A DNA stretch of 25,454 nucleotides from DTFZ01 sp964510055 (GTDB taxonomy: Bacteria; Bacillota; Clostridia; Christensenellales; SZUA-584), in contig CAZDZY010000038.1 of NCBI GenBank assembly GCA_964510055.1, positions 1 through 25,454 on the forward strand, given 5' to 3'. The notes beneath the pieces are model-generated. The model was given only the letters and a program-made list of their open reading frames with translations. It did not search any database and was not told the DNA's origin. Below, piece by piece: positions 1 through 5,830 of the stretch; positions within the stretch are counted from its first letter, which is position 1; the number at the start of each line of letters is the position of its first letter. Position numbers and translations under genes: made by a program.

Positions 1-246
1 AGATGCGTATATTTTGACCGGTTTGGGCGGTGCTGCGACAGGTTCGGCGTATGCTGCGACAGGTTCGGCAGATGCTGCGACAGGTTTGGCAGATGCAACT
101 TCGGCGGACCATTTTTTGGTTTCGCAGATACCGCGGAAACCGCGTACGACGGAAGCTGGGACAGGATAGACGGGGATGAAATGTACGGAGATTCGGGTAT
201 GGCAGTCTTTAATGAGATGGATAACGACTGGGACGATCAGTATTGA
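1..246 (+). CDS. Cys-rich repeat protein, C-terminal part (5' end outside window)
   Basis: Frame 1 is open from the window edge to a TGA at 244-246, giving 81 residues with no start inside the window. The visible protein begins with tandem heptads of the type C-D-R-F-G-R/V-C (DRFGRCC, DRFGVCC, DRFGRCC, DRFGRC), then an aromatic/Gly stretch (GGPFFGF) and a strongly acidic tail ending DNDWDDQY. The SWDRI block and acidic C-terminus recur in the next gene, so the two are tandem paralogues. I do not recognise the family. The paired cysteines could bind metal or form disulfides, and the composition would fit a structural or coat-type protein, but that is inference. Coding is supported by the paralogy and by a ribosome binding site for the next gene shortly after the stop. 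Confidence 0.7.
   Translation, partial: RCVYFDRFGRCCDRFGVCCDRFGRCCDRFGRCNFGGPFFGFADTAETAYDGSWDRIDGDEMYGDSGMAVFNEMDNDWDDQY
31..93 (+). repeat. 21-bp in-frame tandem repeat encoding CDRFG(R/V)C
   Basis: Three near-identical 21-bp units start at 31, 52 and 73, each beginning TGCTGCGACAGGTT. They encode the heptad C-D-R-F-G-x-C. A more diverged unit precedes them (from about position 10). The period is a multiple of three, so copy-number change would preserve the reading frame. Confidence 0.85.
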
Positions 247-286
247 TCGAACCGACACATTAATAGTATCGAAAGGAGATAATGAT

Positions 287-655
287 ATGCCTGATGGTTT
301 TGATATAGCACAGCGCGGCGGTATTCGCGGAGGTTTCCCCCGCGGCGGTTTCCCCCGCGGCGGTTTTCCGGGCAGGTTCCCTATGAGGCGTTTCCCCCGC
401 AGATTCCCTGTGAGGTTTAGACGTTTTCCGAGATTCTTCTTCCCGATCTTTTTCCCGCAGGAAAGATGTTTTTTTATTGACCAGTTTGGAAGGTGCTGTG
501 ACAGGTTTGGCAATTGCGGATTCTTTGATGACTTTGATTCTGATGGTTTCCCCTTTGCCGGCAGCGGCGATTCAATTGCAGCCTGGTCTCCCTCTGAAAG
601 CTGGGACAGGATCGAAGACCCCGGAATGGATGAAGATTATTACGATAAGTATTAA
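287..655 (+). CDS. Low-complexity GFPR-repeat / Cys-motif protein, unknown function
   Basis: This is a 122-aa protein starting at ATG 287, chosen because GAAAGGAG (271-278) lies at proper spacing; the open frame extends further upstream but would overlap the preceding gene. Residues about 11-55 are repeats of G-G-F-P-R and R-F-P and are extremely Arg/Phe/Pro/Gly-rich. A Cys-containing block (CFFIDQFGRCCDRFGNC) follows, then an acidic tail with SWDRIED and a DEDYYDKY end. The basic low-complexity head and acidic tail give a strongly bipolar charge pattern. No signal peptide or membrane segment is evident. The Cys block and SWDRI motif match the preceding partial gene, so the two form a tandem pair. 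The family is not recognised. Coat-like or self-assembling material is a guess from composition only. Confidence 0.7.
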   Translation: MPDGFDIAQRGGIRGGFPRGGFPRGGFPGRFPMRRFPRRFPVRFRRFPRFFFPIFFPQERCFFIDQFGRCCDRFGNCGFFDDFDSDGFPFAGSGDSIAAWSPSESWDRIEDPGMDEDYYDKY

Positions 656-684
656 TAATCCCGATACATGGGAAAATCAACTTT

Positions 685-716
685 ATCGGCCTAAGATCAA
701 TTCTTAGGCCGATTTT
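685..716 (+). terminator. Rho-independent terminator after the Cys-rich pair
   Basis: Perfect 11-bp stem ATCGGCCTAAG (685-695) / CTTAGGCCGAT (703-713) with a 7-nt loop, followed by TTT, 29 nt after the stop at 655. Confidence 0.85.
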
Positions 717-847
717 ATACAGTCCCTTACATCACATCAGCGATGGACTAAAAGCCCTGAGACTTTCGGGACGCTAAAACGTAATCCCCAAAAAGACGTG
801 AGATTTTTGGGGTATAAGGGGGGCTTCCTTATCTTTTTATCGTAAGG
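717..847. other. Gene-free convergent intergenic stretch with nested complementary arms
   Basis: Between the terminator and the 3' end of the YlbF-family gene I see no gene. There are nested complementary segments: CCTTAC (725-730) with GTAAGG (842-847), AAGCCC (752-757) with GGGCTT (821-826), and a strong hairpin CCCCAAAAA (786-794) / TTTTTGGGG (804-812). The last may serve as a terminator for the minus-strand gene. No known RNA family was recognised. Confidence 0.35.
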
Positions 848-1183
848 TCAATAGCCCCTGCTTATCTCAAGGTTTTTGTTTAAGTACGAAATGCAATCTC
901 CTATCATCTTCTGGTAAATGTGTGTCGATTCAATAAACCTTTTTACTTCCGCCTCAGCGAGAAGCGTTTGGTAATCGGTATAAAGTTTTTTCAGCCTCGG
1001 TTCAATATCGACTTGCTGCAGCCCGAGGTTATAAAGCCGTGTATGTTCCCTTTCAAACATCATCATCGGCCTGCCAAGCCTTGGATTCTCCATGATCTGC
1101 CTGCGGAGCTGCATCATTTCCGTATACTCCGACGAACGCTTAAGCGCCTGTGCAAGCTCCTGAAGCTCTTTATTCGGCATCAT
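848..1183 (-). CDS. YlbF/YmcA family regulatory protein
   Basis: A 111-aa, mostly alpha-helical soluble protein with the layout of the Com_YlbF (PF06133) family. A helix with repeated Leu/Ala (ELQELAQALKRSSEY) leads into ...YTDYQTLLAEAEVKRFIESTHIYQKMI, which resembles the 'valleys' of YlbF/YmcA where the final helices pack. In Bacillus, YlbF and YmcA act with YaaT on RNase Y, affecting competence, sporulation and biofilm formation; that role is only inherited by similarity here. I place the start at ATG 1183 (MMPNKEL). A run of seven G lies nine bases upstream on the coding strand, and a TTG at 1201 would consume that Shine-Dalgarno. The gene stands alone and is convergent with the Cys-rich pair. 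A TATAAT box lies at 1218-1223 on the coding strand, without a clear -35. Confidence 0.75.
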   Translation of the reverse strand: MMPNKELQELAQALKRSSEYTEMMQLRRQIMENPRLGRPMMMFEREHTRLYNLGLQQVDIEPRLKKLYTDYQTLLAEAEVKRFIESTHIYQKMIGDCISYLNKNLEISRGY

Positions 1184-1342
1184 AATAATTATCCCCCCCA
1201 ATATTCAATTCTCTTTTATTATATTAAAGGCGTTTACATAGGGTGTGAAAAATTCATGACGCATGTAACAATGCCCAACTGCCGCACACTGGCGGGTCAA
1301 TGCCTAAAAGTTACGGCCTTTGGATTGTCCCGTAATCTGCTA

Positions 1343-1371
1343 TTGTAATAAGAAAGCAATCGTGATAATAT
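1343..1371 (+). promoter_or_regulatory. Putative sigma-A-type promoter of the receiver gene
   Basis: TTGTAA (1343-1348), a 17-bp spacer and TAATAT (1366-1371) would start transcription near 1378. That excludes an upstream ATG at 1370 as the translation start and leaves a leader of about 80 nt. The rest of the 1184-1456 divergent region shows no gene. Confidence 0.4.
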
Positions 1372-1456
1372 GTTAACATCTAAAAAGTTTTTGGCTTTTC
1401 ATCCATCGCTTAGCGGTGGGGCGCTATTTATTCTAATTTTATTATGGATGGGCATG

Positions 1457-1834
1457 ATGAAACAGATAAACGTATTAGTTGCGGATAACAGCGATGAGTT
1501 TACAGGATTATTCAGCCAATATCTATCCATTAACCCTAACATCAACATCGTGGGGATCGCTCACGACGGGCAGGAAGCTATCGATCTTATAAAAGAGACG
1601 AATCCGAATGTATTGCTGCTCGACCTTGTTATGCCCCGTATCGACGGTTTTGAGGTGCTGCGCAGGATCTCGGCTGAAGAAAAAGGGCCTTCTGTATTTG
1701 TCGTTTCCGCTCTCGGAGATAAAGAGATAGCGCGGCAGGCCTTCGCTCTCGGCGCAGACGACTACTTTGTCAAGCCTCTTAAAATGGACGCAGTGGTTTC
1801 CAGGATACTGGAGATAGAATCCTGCACGTCGTAG
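1457..1834 (+). CDS. Stand-alone Spo0A-like response-regulator receiver
   Basis: A 125-aa single receiver domain (Response_reg, PF00072) with no output domain before the stop. Order of features: beta-1 INVLVADN, phosphoacceptor in VLLLDLVMP, the Ser of VVSALGD at the usual Thr/Ser position, and the invariant Lys in DDYFVKP. The stretch SQYLSINPNINIVGIAHDGQEAIDLI...LDLVMPRIDGFEVLRRI is strikingly close to the N-terminal domain of Spo0A. The usual acidic pair after beta-1 is D-N here rather than D-D, which may weaken Mg binding. The start is ATG 1457 (or 1454), with GGATGG just upstream. The ATG at 1370 would add a hydrophobic leader and lies in the predicted -10. A Spo0F-like phosphorelay or decoy role is possible but unproven. 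A membrane protein gene follows 71 bp downstream. Confidence 0.8.
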   Translation: MKQINVLVADNSDEFTGLFSQYLSINPNINIVGIAHDGQEAIDLIKETNPNVLLLDLVMPRIDGFEVLRRISAEEKGPSVFVVSALGDKEIARQAFALGADDYFVKPLKMDAVVSRILEIESCTS

Positions 1835-1905
1835 TATAAACTTCCGGAGTCAGACTTTATCATTTCAATCCTAAGGCGCACATAGTATATACGGGGGTGC
1901 TTTAA

Positions 1906-2673
1906 ATGTTCTCGTTGTTTTTTGCATCCAAAGACGACCCGAAATTGATCGAAGGCGGGCCGTACCGGCCTTTTTCTTTTCTCCATATAGCGCTTACGCT
2001 GCTTACCTTTGTGTCTATATATCTTCTTATACGTTACGTTAAGCACAAAAATTACCGCAGCCGTTTTATTTGGATGTGCTCTGCGTATGCCCTGCTGGTC
2101 CTGCTGAATATCTTCAGGTTTGCCTTTGATATGGGCGCCGGAGAGTTCGACATCAGGGAGGATATACCTTTACAACTGTGCGGCATACAGATGTTAACGC
2201 TGCCTTTTGCTTTATTTGGCCGCGGCAAAATTGGCGGGAGCTTGCGTGAATTCGCTTTTTCATACGGAACTGTCGGCTTCGTGCTCGCTTTGCTGATGCC
2301 TTTTACCACGCAATACGATTACCCCGTTCTGCATTTCCGCAACATACAAAGCCTGCTCTATCACGCTGATATGGGTTTGATAGCGCTGATGCTGCCGCAT
2401 TTGGGCTACAGTCCCGATATGAAAAACGCGCATAAGGCCGATAACGTACTTTTCATCTGTGTCGCCGTCACCGGTATCGTTAATATCGCGGCGGGCAGCA
2501 ATTATCTTTACACTTCAAACCTTCCGGTGTCGTTTGAACTGCTTCGCTGGCCGCTCTATATCCCTTTCTTAGGCGCTTTCATACTCTTCGCGGGGCGCGT
2601 CCCCTATATCGCGTATAACTTCCTTCATAACAGGACGTTCGAACATGACGTCAATCAAAATATAAGAATGTGA
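1906..2673 (+). CDS. TIGR02206 / YwaF-family integral membrane protein
   Basis: A 255-aa protein with about six or seven hydrophobic segments: HIALTLLTFVSIYLLI, FIWMCSAYALLVLLNIF, an LTLPFALFG segment, FSYGTVGFVLALLMPF, a segment near IALMLPHLG, VLFICVAVTGIVNIAAG, and the C-terminal LYIPFLGAFILF. The N-terminal FSLFFASKD and the central LQLCGIQ are characteristic of the TIGR02206 (YwaF-like) membrane family, whose biochemical function is not established. ATG 1906 is preceded by GGGGGTG at good spacing. Probably cotranscribed with the receiver gene, since no terminator separates them. The length matches the family. Confidence 0.75.
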   Translation: MFSLFFASKDDPKLIEGGPYRPFSFLHIALTLLTFVSIYLLIRYVKHKNYRSRFIWMCSAYALLVLLNIFRFAFDMGAGEFDIREDIPLQLCGIQMLTLPFALFGRGKIGGSLREFAFSYGTVGFVLALLMPFTTQYDYPVLHFRNIQSLLYHADMGLIALMLPHLGYSPDMKNAHKADNVLFICVAVTGIVNIAAGSNYLYTSNLPVSFELLRWPLYIPFLGAFILFAGRVPYIAYNFLHNRTFEHDVNQNIRM

Positions 2674-2731
2674 ATATCATTCGGCCTCCTGAGGAAAATT
2701 AAGTTTGATAATTAGTAAAGGAGGAATCAGA

Positions 2732-2902
2732 ATGCAATCGCATAAAACGAATACGCCGAATCCCGGCATAAAGTGCCAGGTAAGAGCCTGCTATTACTAT
2801 ATGGACGGGGATCACTGCACCGCCGACAGGATAGAAGTACTGCCTATGGACGCTACGGATACCCAGGAGACCGACTGCGGGACGTTCGCGCCGAAGCACT
2901 GA
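2732..2902 (+). CDS. DUF1540 domain protein
   Basis: A 56-aa mini-protein starting at ATG 2732, directly behind a textbook AAAGGAGG. The spacing I-K-C-x4-A-C, then H-C and T-D-C-G-T-F at the end, is the four-cysteine DUF1540 (PF07561) pattern: KCQVRAC...DHCTADRIEVLP...TDCGTF. DUF1540 proteins are common in spore-forming Firmicutes and probably fold around a metal or disulfides; function is unknown. A second member lies at 17065-17208 on the other strand. A hairpin array begins 21 bp after the stop. Confidence 0.88.
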   Translation: MQSHKTNTPNPGIKCQVRACYYYMDGDHCTADRIEVLPMDATDTQETDCGTFAPKH

Positions 2903-2919
2903 AACTAAAAGAATGACGT

Positions 2920-2941
2920 AAAACTGCCGGACTACCGGCAG
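2920..2941 (-). terminator. Left-end hairpin A, terminator-like for the SGNH gene
   Basis: Read on the minus strand, stem CTGCCGG / CCGGCAG with loop TAGT is followed by TTTT. It is the outermost hairpin of the array in that direction. Confidence 0.5.
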
Positions 2942-3390
2942 TCAGTTTGATGACAAAGTAAAAACATGACTTTGTCTGTGGCCTACTGCCGGTTTGCCGG
3001 CAGTCAGTTTGATGACAAAGTAAAAACATGACTTTGTCTGTGGCCTGACTGCCGGTTTGCCGGCAGTCAGTTTGATGACAAAGTAAAAACATGACTTTGT
3101 CTGTGGCCTGACTGCCGGTTTGCCGGCAGTCAGTTTGATGACAAAGTAAAAACATGACTTTGTCTNNNNNNNNNNNNNNNNNNNNNNNNNNNNNNNNNNN
3201 NNNNNNNNNNNNNNNNNNNNNNNNNNNNNNNNNNNNNNNNNNNNNNNNNNNNNNNNNNNNNNNNNGTCAGTTTGATGACAAAGTAAAAACATGACTTTGT
3301 CTGTGGCCTACTGCCGGTTTACCGGCAGTCAGTTTGATGACAAAGTAAAAACATGACTTTGTCTGTGGCCTACTGCCGGTTTGCCGGCAG
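2924..3390. repeat. 62/63-bp tandem array with two hairpins per unit
   Basis: Near-identical units whose GTCAGTTTGATG element starts at 2941, 3003, 3066, 3129, 3266 and 3328 (spacings 62, 63, 63 and, after the gap, 62). Each unit has hairpin A, CTGCCGG-N4-CCGGCAG (loops ACTA, TTTG, TTTG, TTTG, then TTTA, TTTG), and hairpin B, GACAAAGT-N9-ACTTTGTC. The linkers TCAGTTTGAT and TGTGGCCT(G)A are conserved. The array ends with hairpin A on both sides and lies exactly between the convergent 3' ends of the DUF1540 and SGNH genes. Copy number is unknown because 100 N interrupt it. Confidence 0.95.
3166..3265. other. Assembly gap (100 N) inside the tandem array
   Basis: Exactly 100 ambiguous bases, the conventional unknown-size gap, flanked on both sides by the same repeat unit. 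The true array length cannot be read here. Confidence 0.99.
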
Positions 3391-3395
3391 TTTTT
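3373..3395 (+). terminator. Right-end hairpin A, terminator for the DUF1540 side
   Basis: CTGCCGG-TTTG-CCGGCAG followed directly by TTTTT. Internal copies of the same hairpin are followed by TCAGTTTGAT instead, so only the last copy has a T tract. Confidence 0.75.
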
Positions 3396-3402
3396 AATTA
3401 CG

Positions 3403-4032
3403 TTATTGTTCAAATATCTTCATAACCATTTCGGCGGCCTTTTCACCCAGCGATGTGTGAGCCGCTTCGCTTAAGTGGATGCCATCTGGCAGGTCGCTTT
3501 CCCTTATGAAAAGCGATGCGTCGAGAAAAAAGCATTTATGCTTTTTTGCCAGCGGCGCATAGAAGGCTGAAAGCTGCGTCGAATTTAGATATGAATGAAG
3601 GAAAACATCAAAATCCGTTGCCTGCGCAGTATGCGGAGGGCATATGATGAGTACTTCCGGGGAAGCGCCGCAAACGCCGGCAGCGCTGTTTTGTATGATA
3701 TCGATAAGCCTTTCCATGCCCGCCGCTATGTCTTTGGGGCTCAAATTGAACTTATCTTTCAAATCGTTCGTGCCCAGCATAATTATCACGAGGTCGACGG
3801 GAGAATGGGAAGCAAGGCAGGGAGGCAGATAATCTTCTCCGCTGCGGAAAGGGAAATCGGGGTCGTCAAATATTGTCGTCCTGCCGTTCAATCCTTCTTC
3901 TATGACGGTAAAGCCGCTTCCAAGTTTAAGGCTCAGCACTCCTGTCCATCGCTTGCCGGCGGCTAAACGCCGGCCTGTTTTGGGAGTGCACCCCCATGTA
4001 TTTGAGTCTCCAAAGCATAGTATTGTTTTCAT
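3403..4032 (-). CDS. SGNH/GDSL hydrolase, arylesterase-acyltransferase type
   Basis: A 209-aa cytosolic esterase. Block I is FGDSNTWG with nucleophile Ser10. Block II is EEGLNGRTT (Gly at about 47-50). Block III is GTND (Asn89). Block V is DGIHLS (Asp183, His186), completing a Ser-His-Asp triad. The text RWTGVL...GFTVIEEGLNGRTT...LPPCLASHSPVDLVIIMLGTNDLK closely follows the mycobacterial acyltransferase/arylesterase MsAcT subgroup of SGNH hydrolases, so a broad-specificity short-acyl esterase is likely; the natural substrate is unknown. ATG 4032 is preceded on the coding strand by GGGGGAT. The gene is divergent from the MutS-like gene. The missing signal peptide fits an intracellular enzyme. 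Confidence 0.88.
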   Translation of the reverse strand: MKTILCFGDSNTWGCTPKTGRRLAAGKRWTGVLSLKLGSGFTVIEEGLNGRTTIFDDPDFPFRSGEDYLPPCLASHSPVDLVIIMLGTNDLKDKFNLSPKDIAAGMERLIDIIQNSAAGVCGASPEVLIICPPHTAQATDFDVFLHSYLNSTQLSAFYAPLAKKHKCFFLDASLFIRESDLPDGIHLSEAAHTSLGEKAAEMVMKIFEQ

Positions 4033-4105
4033 ATTTATCCCCCAATTTCATGCCGTATTTATTGTTTCTATAGCGGTAATAATAAATCCTTTTATATGTT
4101 TAGTA

Positions 4106-4134
4106 TTGTAGCATGGATAAATTCGGAATATAAT
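4106..4134 (+). promoter_or_regulatory. Promoter of the MutS-like gene
   Basis: TTGTAG (4106-4111), 17-bp spacer, TATAAT (4129-4134), 34 bp before the ATG at 4168. Confidence 0.55.
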
Positions 4135-4167
4135 GTTTTTCCATGAAACACTTCGAAAGGACAGGAC

Positions 4168-5820
4168 ATGAGCCCATTTTATTTGATCGTTCTGCTATTG
4201 GCGTCTGCGATCGCCTATGCCGCATACAAGCTTATAACAGGCGATAAAAAGCTTAAGCAGGAATTGGATAGCCGGTTCGGCGAGCTTCCCGATAAAAAAA
4301 ACAGCGAGGATTTCCGCGGCTTCTACTGGGATGAAAAACTTAAGCACTCAGACTCGGGGCTTTATATCGACGATATCACATGGAGCGACCTCGATATGGA
4401 CAAGGTGTTTGAGGCAATAAACTGCTGCCAGACTTCGGCCGGCGAAGAATGCCTTTACGCCATTCTTCGCGAGCCCCTTTTTGATATCGAAGCGCTGAAC
4501 GGGCGGGAAAGCCTTATCGCCCGTTTGAGCGGCGATAAAAAGCTCCGGCTCGATATACAGGTATACTTAAGTAAGCTGGGAAAGGCCGACGGAGGGGCGC
4601 TGTCGACATTCTGTTACGGCATCTCTTCAAAAAGGGTAAAGCATCCGGTTACATACCGGATACTAGCTATCGTTCCATTCCTGTGTGCGGGCCTTATTGC
4701 GGTCAGCGTGCCTTTGGGCGTCTTGCTGCTCGCAGCCTCGATAATAACGAACGGGATCGTATACTACGTTACAAAAGGGCGTATCGAACGGGAACTCGGT
4801 ACAATACGTTATTTTTCAGCTTTGCTCTGGTGCGCGGGAAAGATAACGAAACACGGCGGCCTTGATTCACATGCCGCCGGCAAAAGTATAAAAGAAGGGT
4901 TTCTGCGTTTTAAAAGATTAGGCGGAAAGCTTTCAGGTATAACGCAGCAGCGCGTGTCCGAGCTCGATTTCCTCGCGGAGTACTTCCGCATCTTTTTCTT
5001 AAGTAATATAAGGAACTACAACAGGATAGTAAACATCCTTGAAAAGAACATCGGCGGTTTCCGCACGCTCTATAAAAGCATAGGCGAAGTGGACGCGGCC
5101 ATTGCCGCCGCGTCTTTCAGAAAAAGCCTCGGTTTTTACACGCTGCCCGAGTTTACGCAAGGCCCCCGCATCAATGCCGCGGATATCTGCCATCCTCTTC
5201 TTAAGCACCCGGTCCCTAATACTGCCGAACTCTCATTCGATCTGATCACGGGTTCGAACGCTTCCGGCAAATCTACGTTCATCAAAGCTGTCGCAGTAAA
5301 CGGCATACTTGCACAGACAATACATACCTGCACGGCGAGGAGCTACCGGACGCCTCTTTGCCTGGTAATAACGTCGATGGCAGTCCGCGACAATCTGACT
5401 GAAGGCGAAAGCTACTTCATTACAGAGATCAAATCTATGAAACGGATACTGGACACGATACCGAAAACCTTCTGCGCATGCTTTATAGACGAGATATTGA
5501 AAGGAACGAACACCATCGAGCGCATAGCCGCGTCCGCATCAGTGCTGAGCCGCATAAGAGCTATGAACTGCGTATGCGCGGCGGCAACGCACGATATAGA
5601 GCTTACACGCATGCTTCCGGGATATGAGAATTATCACTTCGGAGAGCGGGTAACGGAAAACGGCGTGGTCTTCGATTACACTATTAAGCCGGGGCCTTCA
5701 ACTACAAAGAACGCTATCGCACTGCTTGATTACATGGATTTCGATAAAAAGGTCGTAGACGATGCGGAGAAACTCGTTGAGAGATTTGAAAAGACGCAGG
5801 GCTGGGACATACTTTCCTGA
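4168..5820 (+). CDS. Membrane-anchored MutS-family ATPase
   Basis: A 550-aa protein that joins membrane segments to a MutS C-terminal ATPase. There is one N-terminal TM helix (residues about 3-20) and a hydrophobic pair at about 163-201. A helical lever-like region covers about 205-330. The ATPase domain has Walker A GSNASGKST (362-370), Walker B/signature CFIDEILKGTNT (438-449) and the ATHD switch (473-476). The mismatch-recognition domain of MutS1 and the Smr nuclease of MutS2 are absent. Similar membrane-associated MutS-like proteins occur in Firmicutes and Bacteroidetes, with no proven repair function. ATG 4168 follows GAAAGGACAGG. The gene converges with the exporter gene, leaving only 10 bp between stops and no visible terminator. 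Confidence 0.85.
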   Translation: MSPFYLIVLLLASAIAYAAYKLITGDKKLKQELDSRFGELPDKKNSEDFRGFYWDEKLKHSDSGLYIDDITWSDLDMDKVFEAINCCQTSAGEECLYAILREPLFDIEALNGRESLIARLSGDKKLRLDIQVYLSKLGKADGGALSTFCYGISSKRVKHPVTYRILAIVPFLCAGLIAVSVPLGVLLLAASIITNGIVYYVTKGRIERELGTIRYFSALLWCAGKITKHGGLDSHAAGKSIKEGFLRFKRLGGKLSGITQQRVSELDFLAEYFRIFFLSNIRNYNRIVNILEKNIGGFRTLYKSIGEVDAAIAAASFRKSLGFYTLPEFTQGPRINAADICHPLLKHPVPNTAELSFDLITGSNASGKSTFIKAVAVNGILAQTIHTCTARSYRTPLCLVITSMAVRDNLTEGESYFITEIKSMKRILDTIPKTFCACFIDEILKGTNTIERIAASASVLSRIRAMNCVCAAATHDIELTRMLPGYENYHFGERVTENGVVFDYTIKPGPSTTKNAIALLDYMDFDKKVVDDAEKLVERFEKTQGWDILS

Positions 5821-5830
5821 GAAACTGGTT

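Noticed and set aside
1..246. RiPP precursor from the CDRFGRC repeats
   Set aside because: No radical SAM, YcaO, lanthipeptide synthase or transporter gene is visible in the window. Left as unknown protein; sequence to the left could change this.
1370..1456. N-terminal hydrophobic extension of the receiver protein
   Set aside because: No ribosome binding site at 1370, the position overlaps a predicted -10 box, and the receiver fold begins at QINVLVADN.
2853..3292. Minus-strand open frames reading MFLLCHQTDCRQTGSQATDKV repeats
   Set aside because: They arise only because three units have a 63-bp period. The 62-bp units break the frame, no ribosome binding site is present, and the region is explained by non-coding hairpins.
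2924..3390. CRISPR array
   Set aside because: The segments between hairpins are identical in every unit, so there are no variable spacers, and no cas genes are present.
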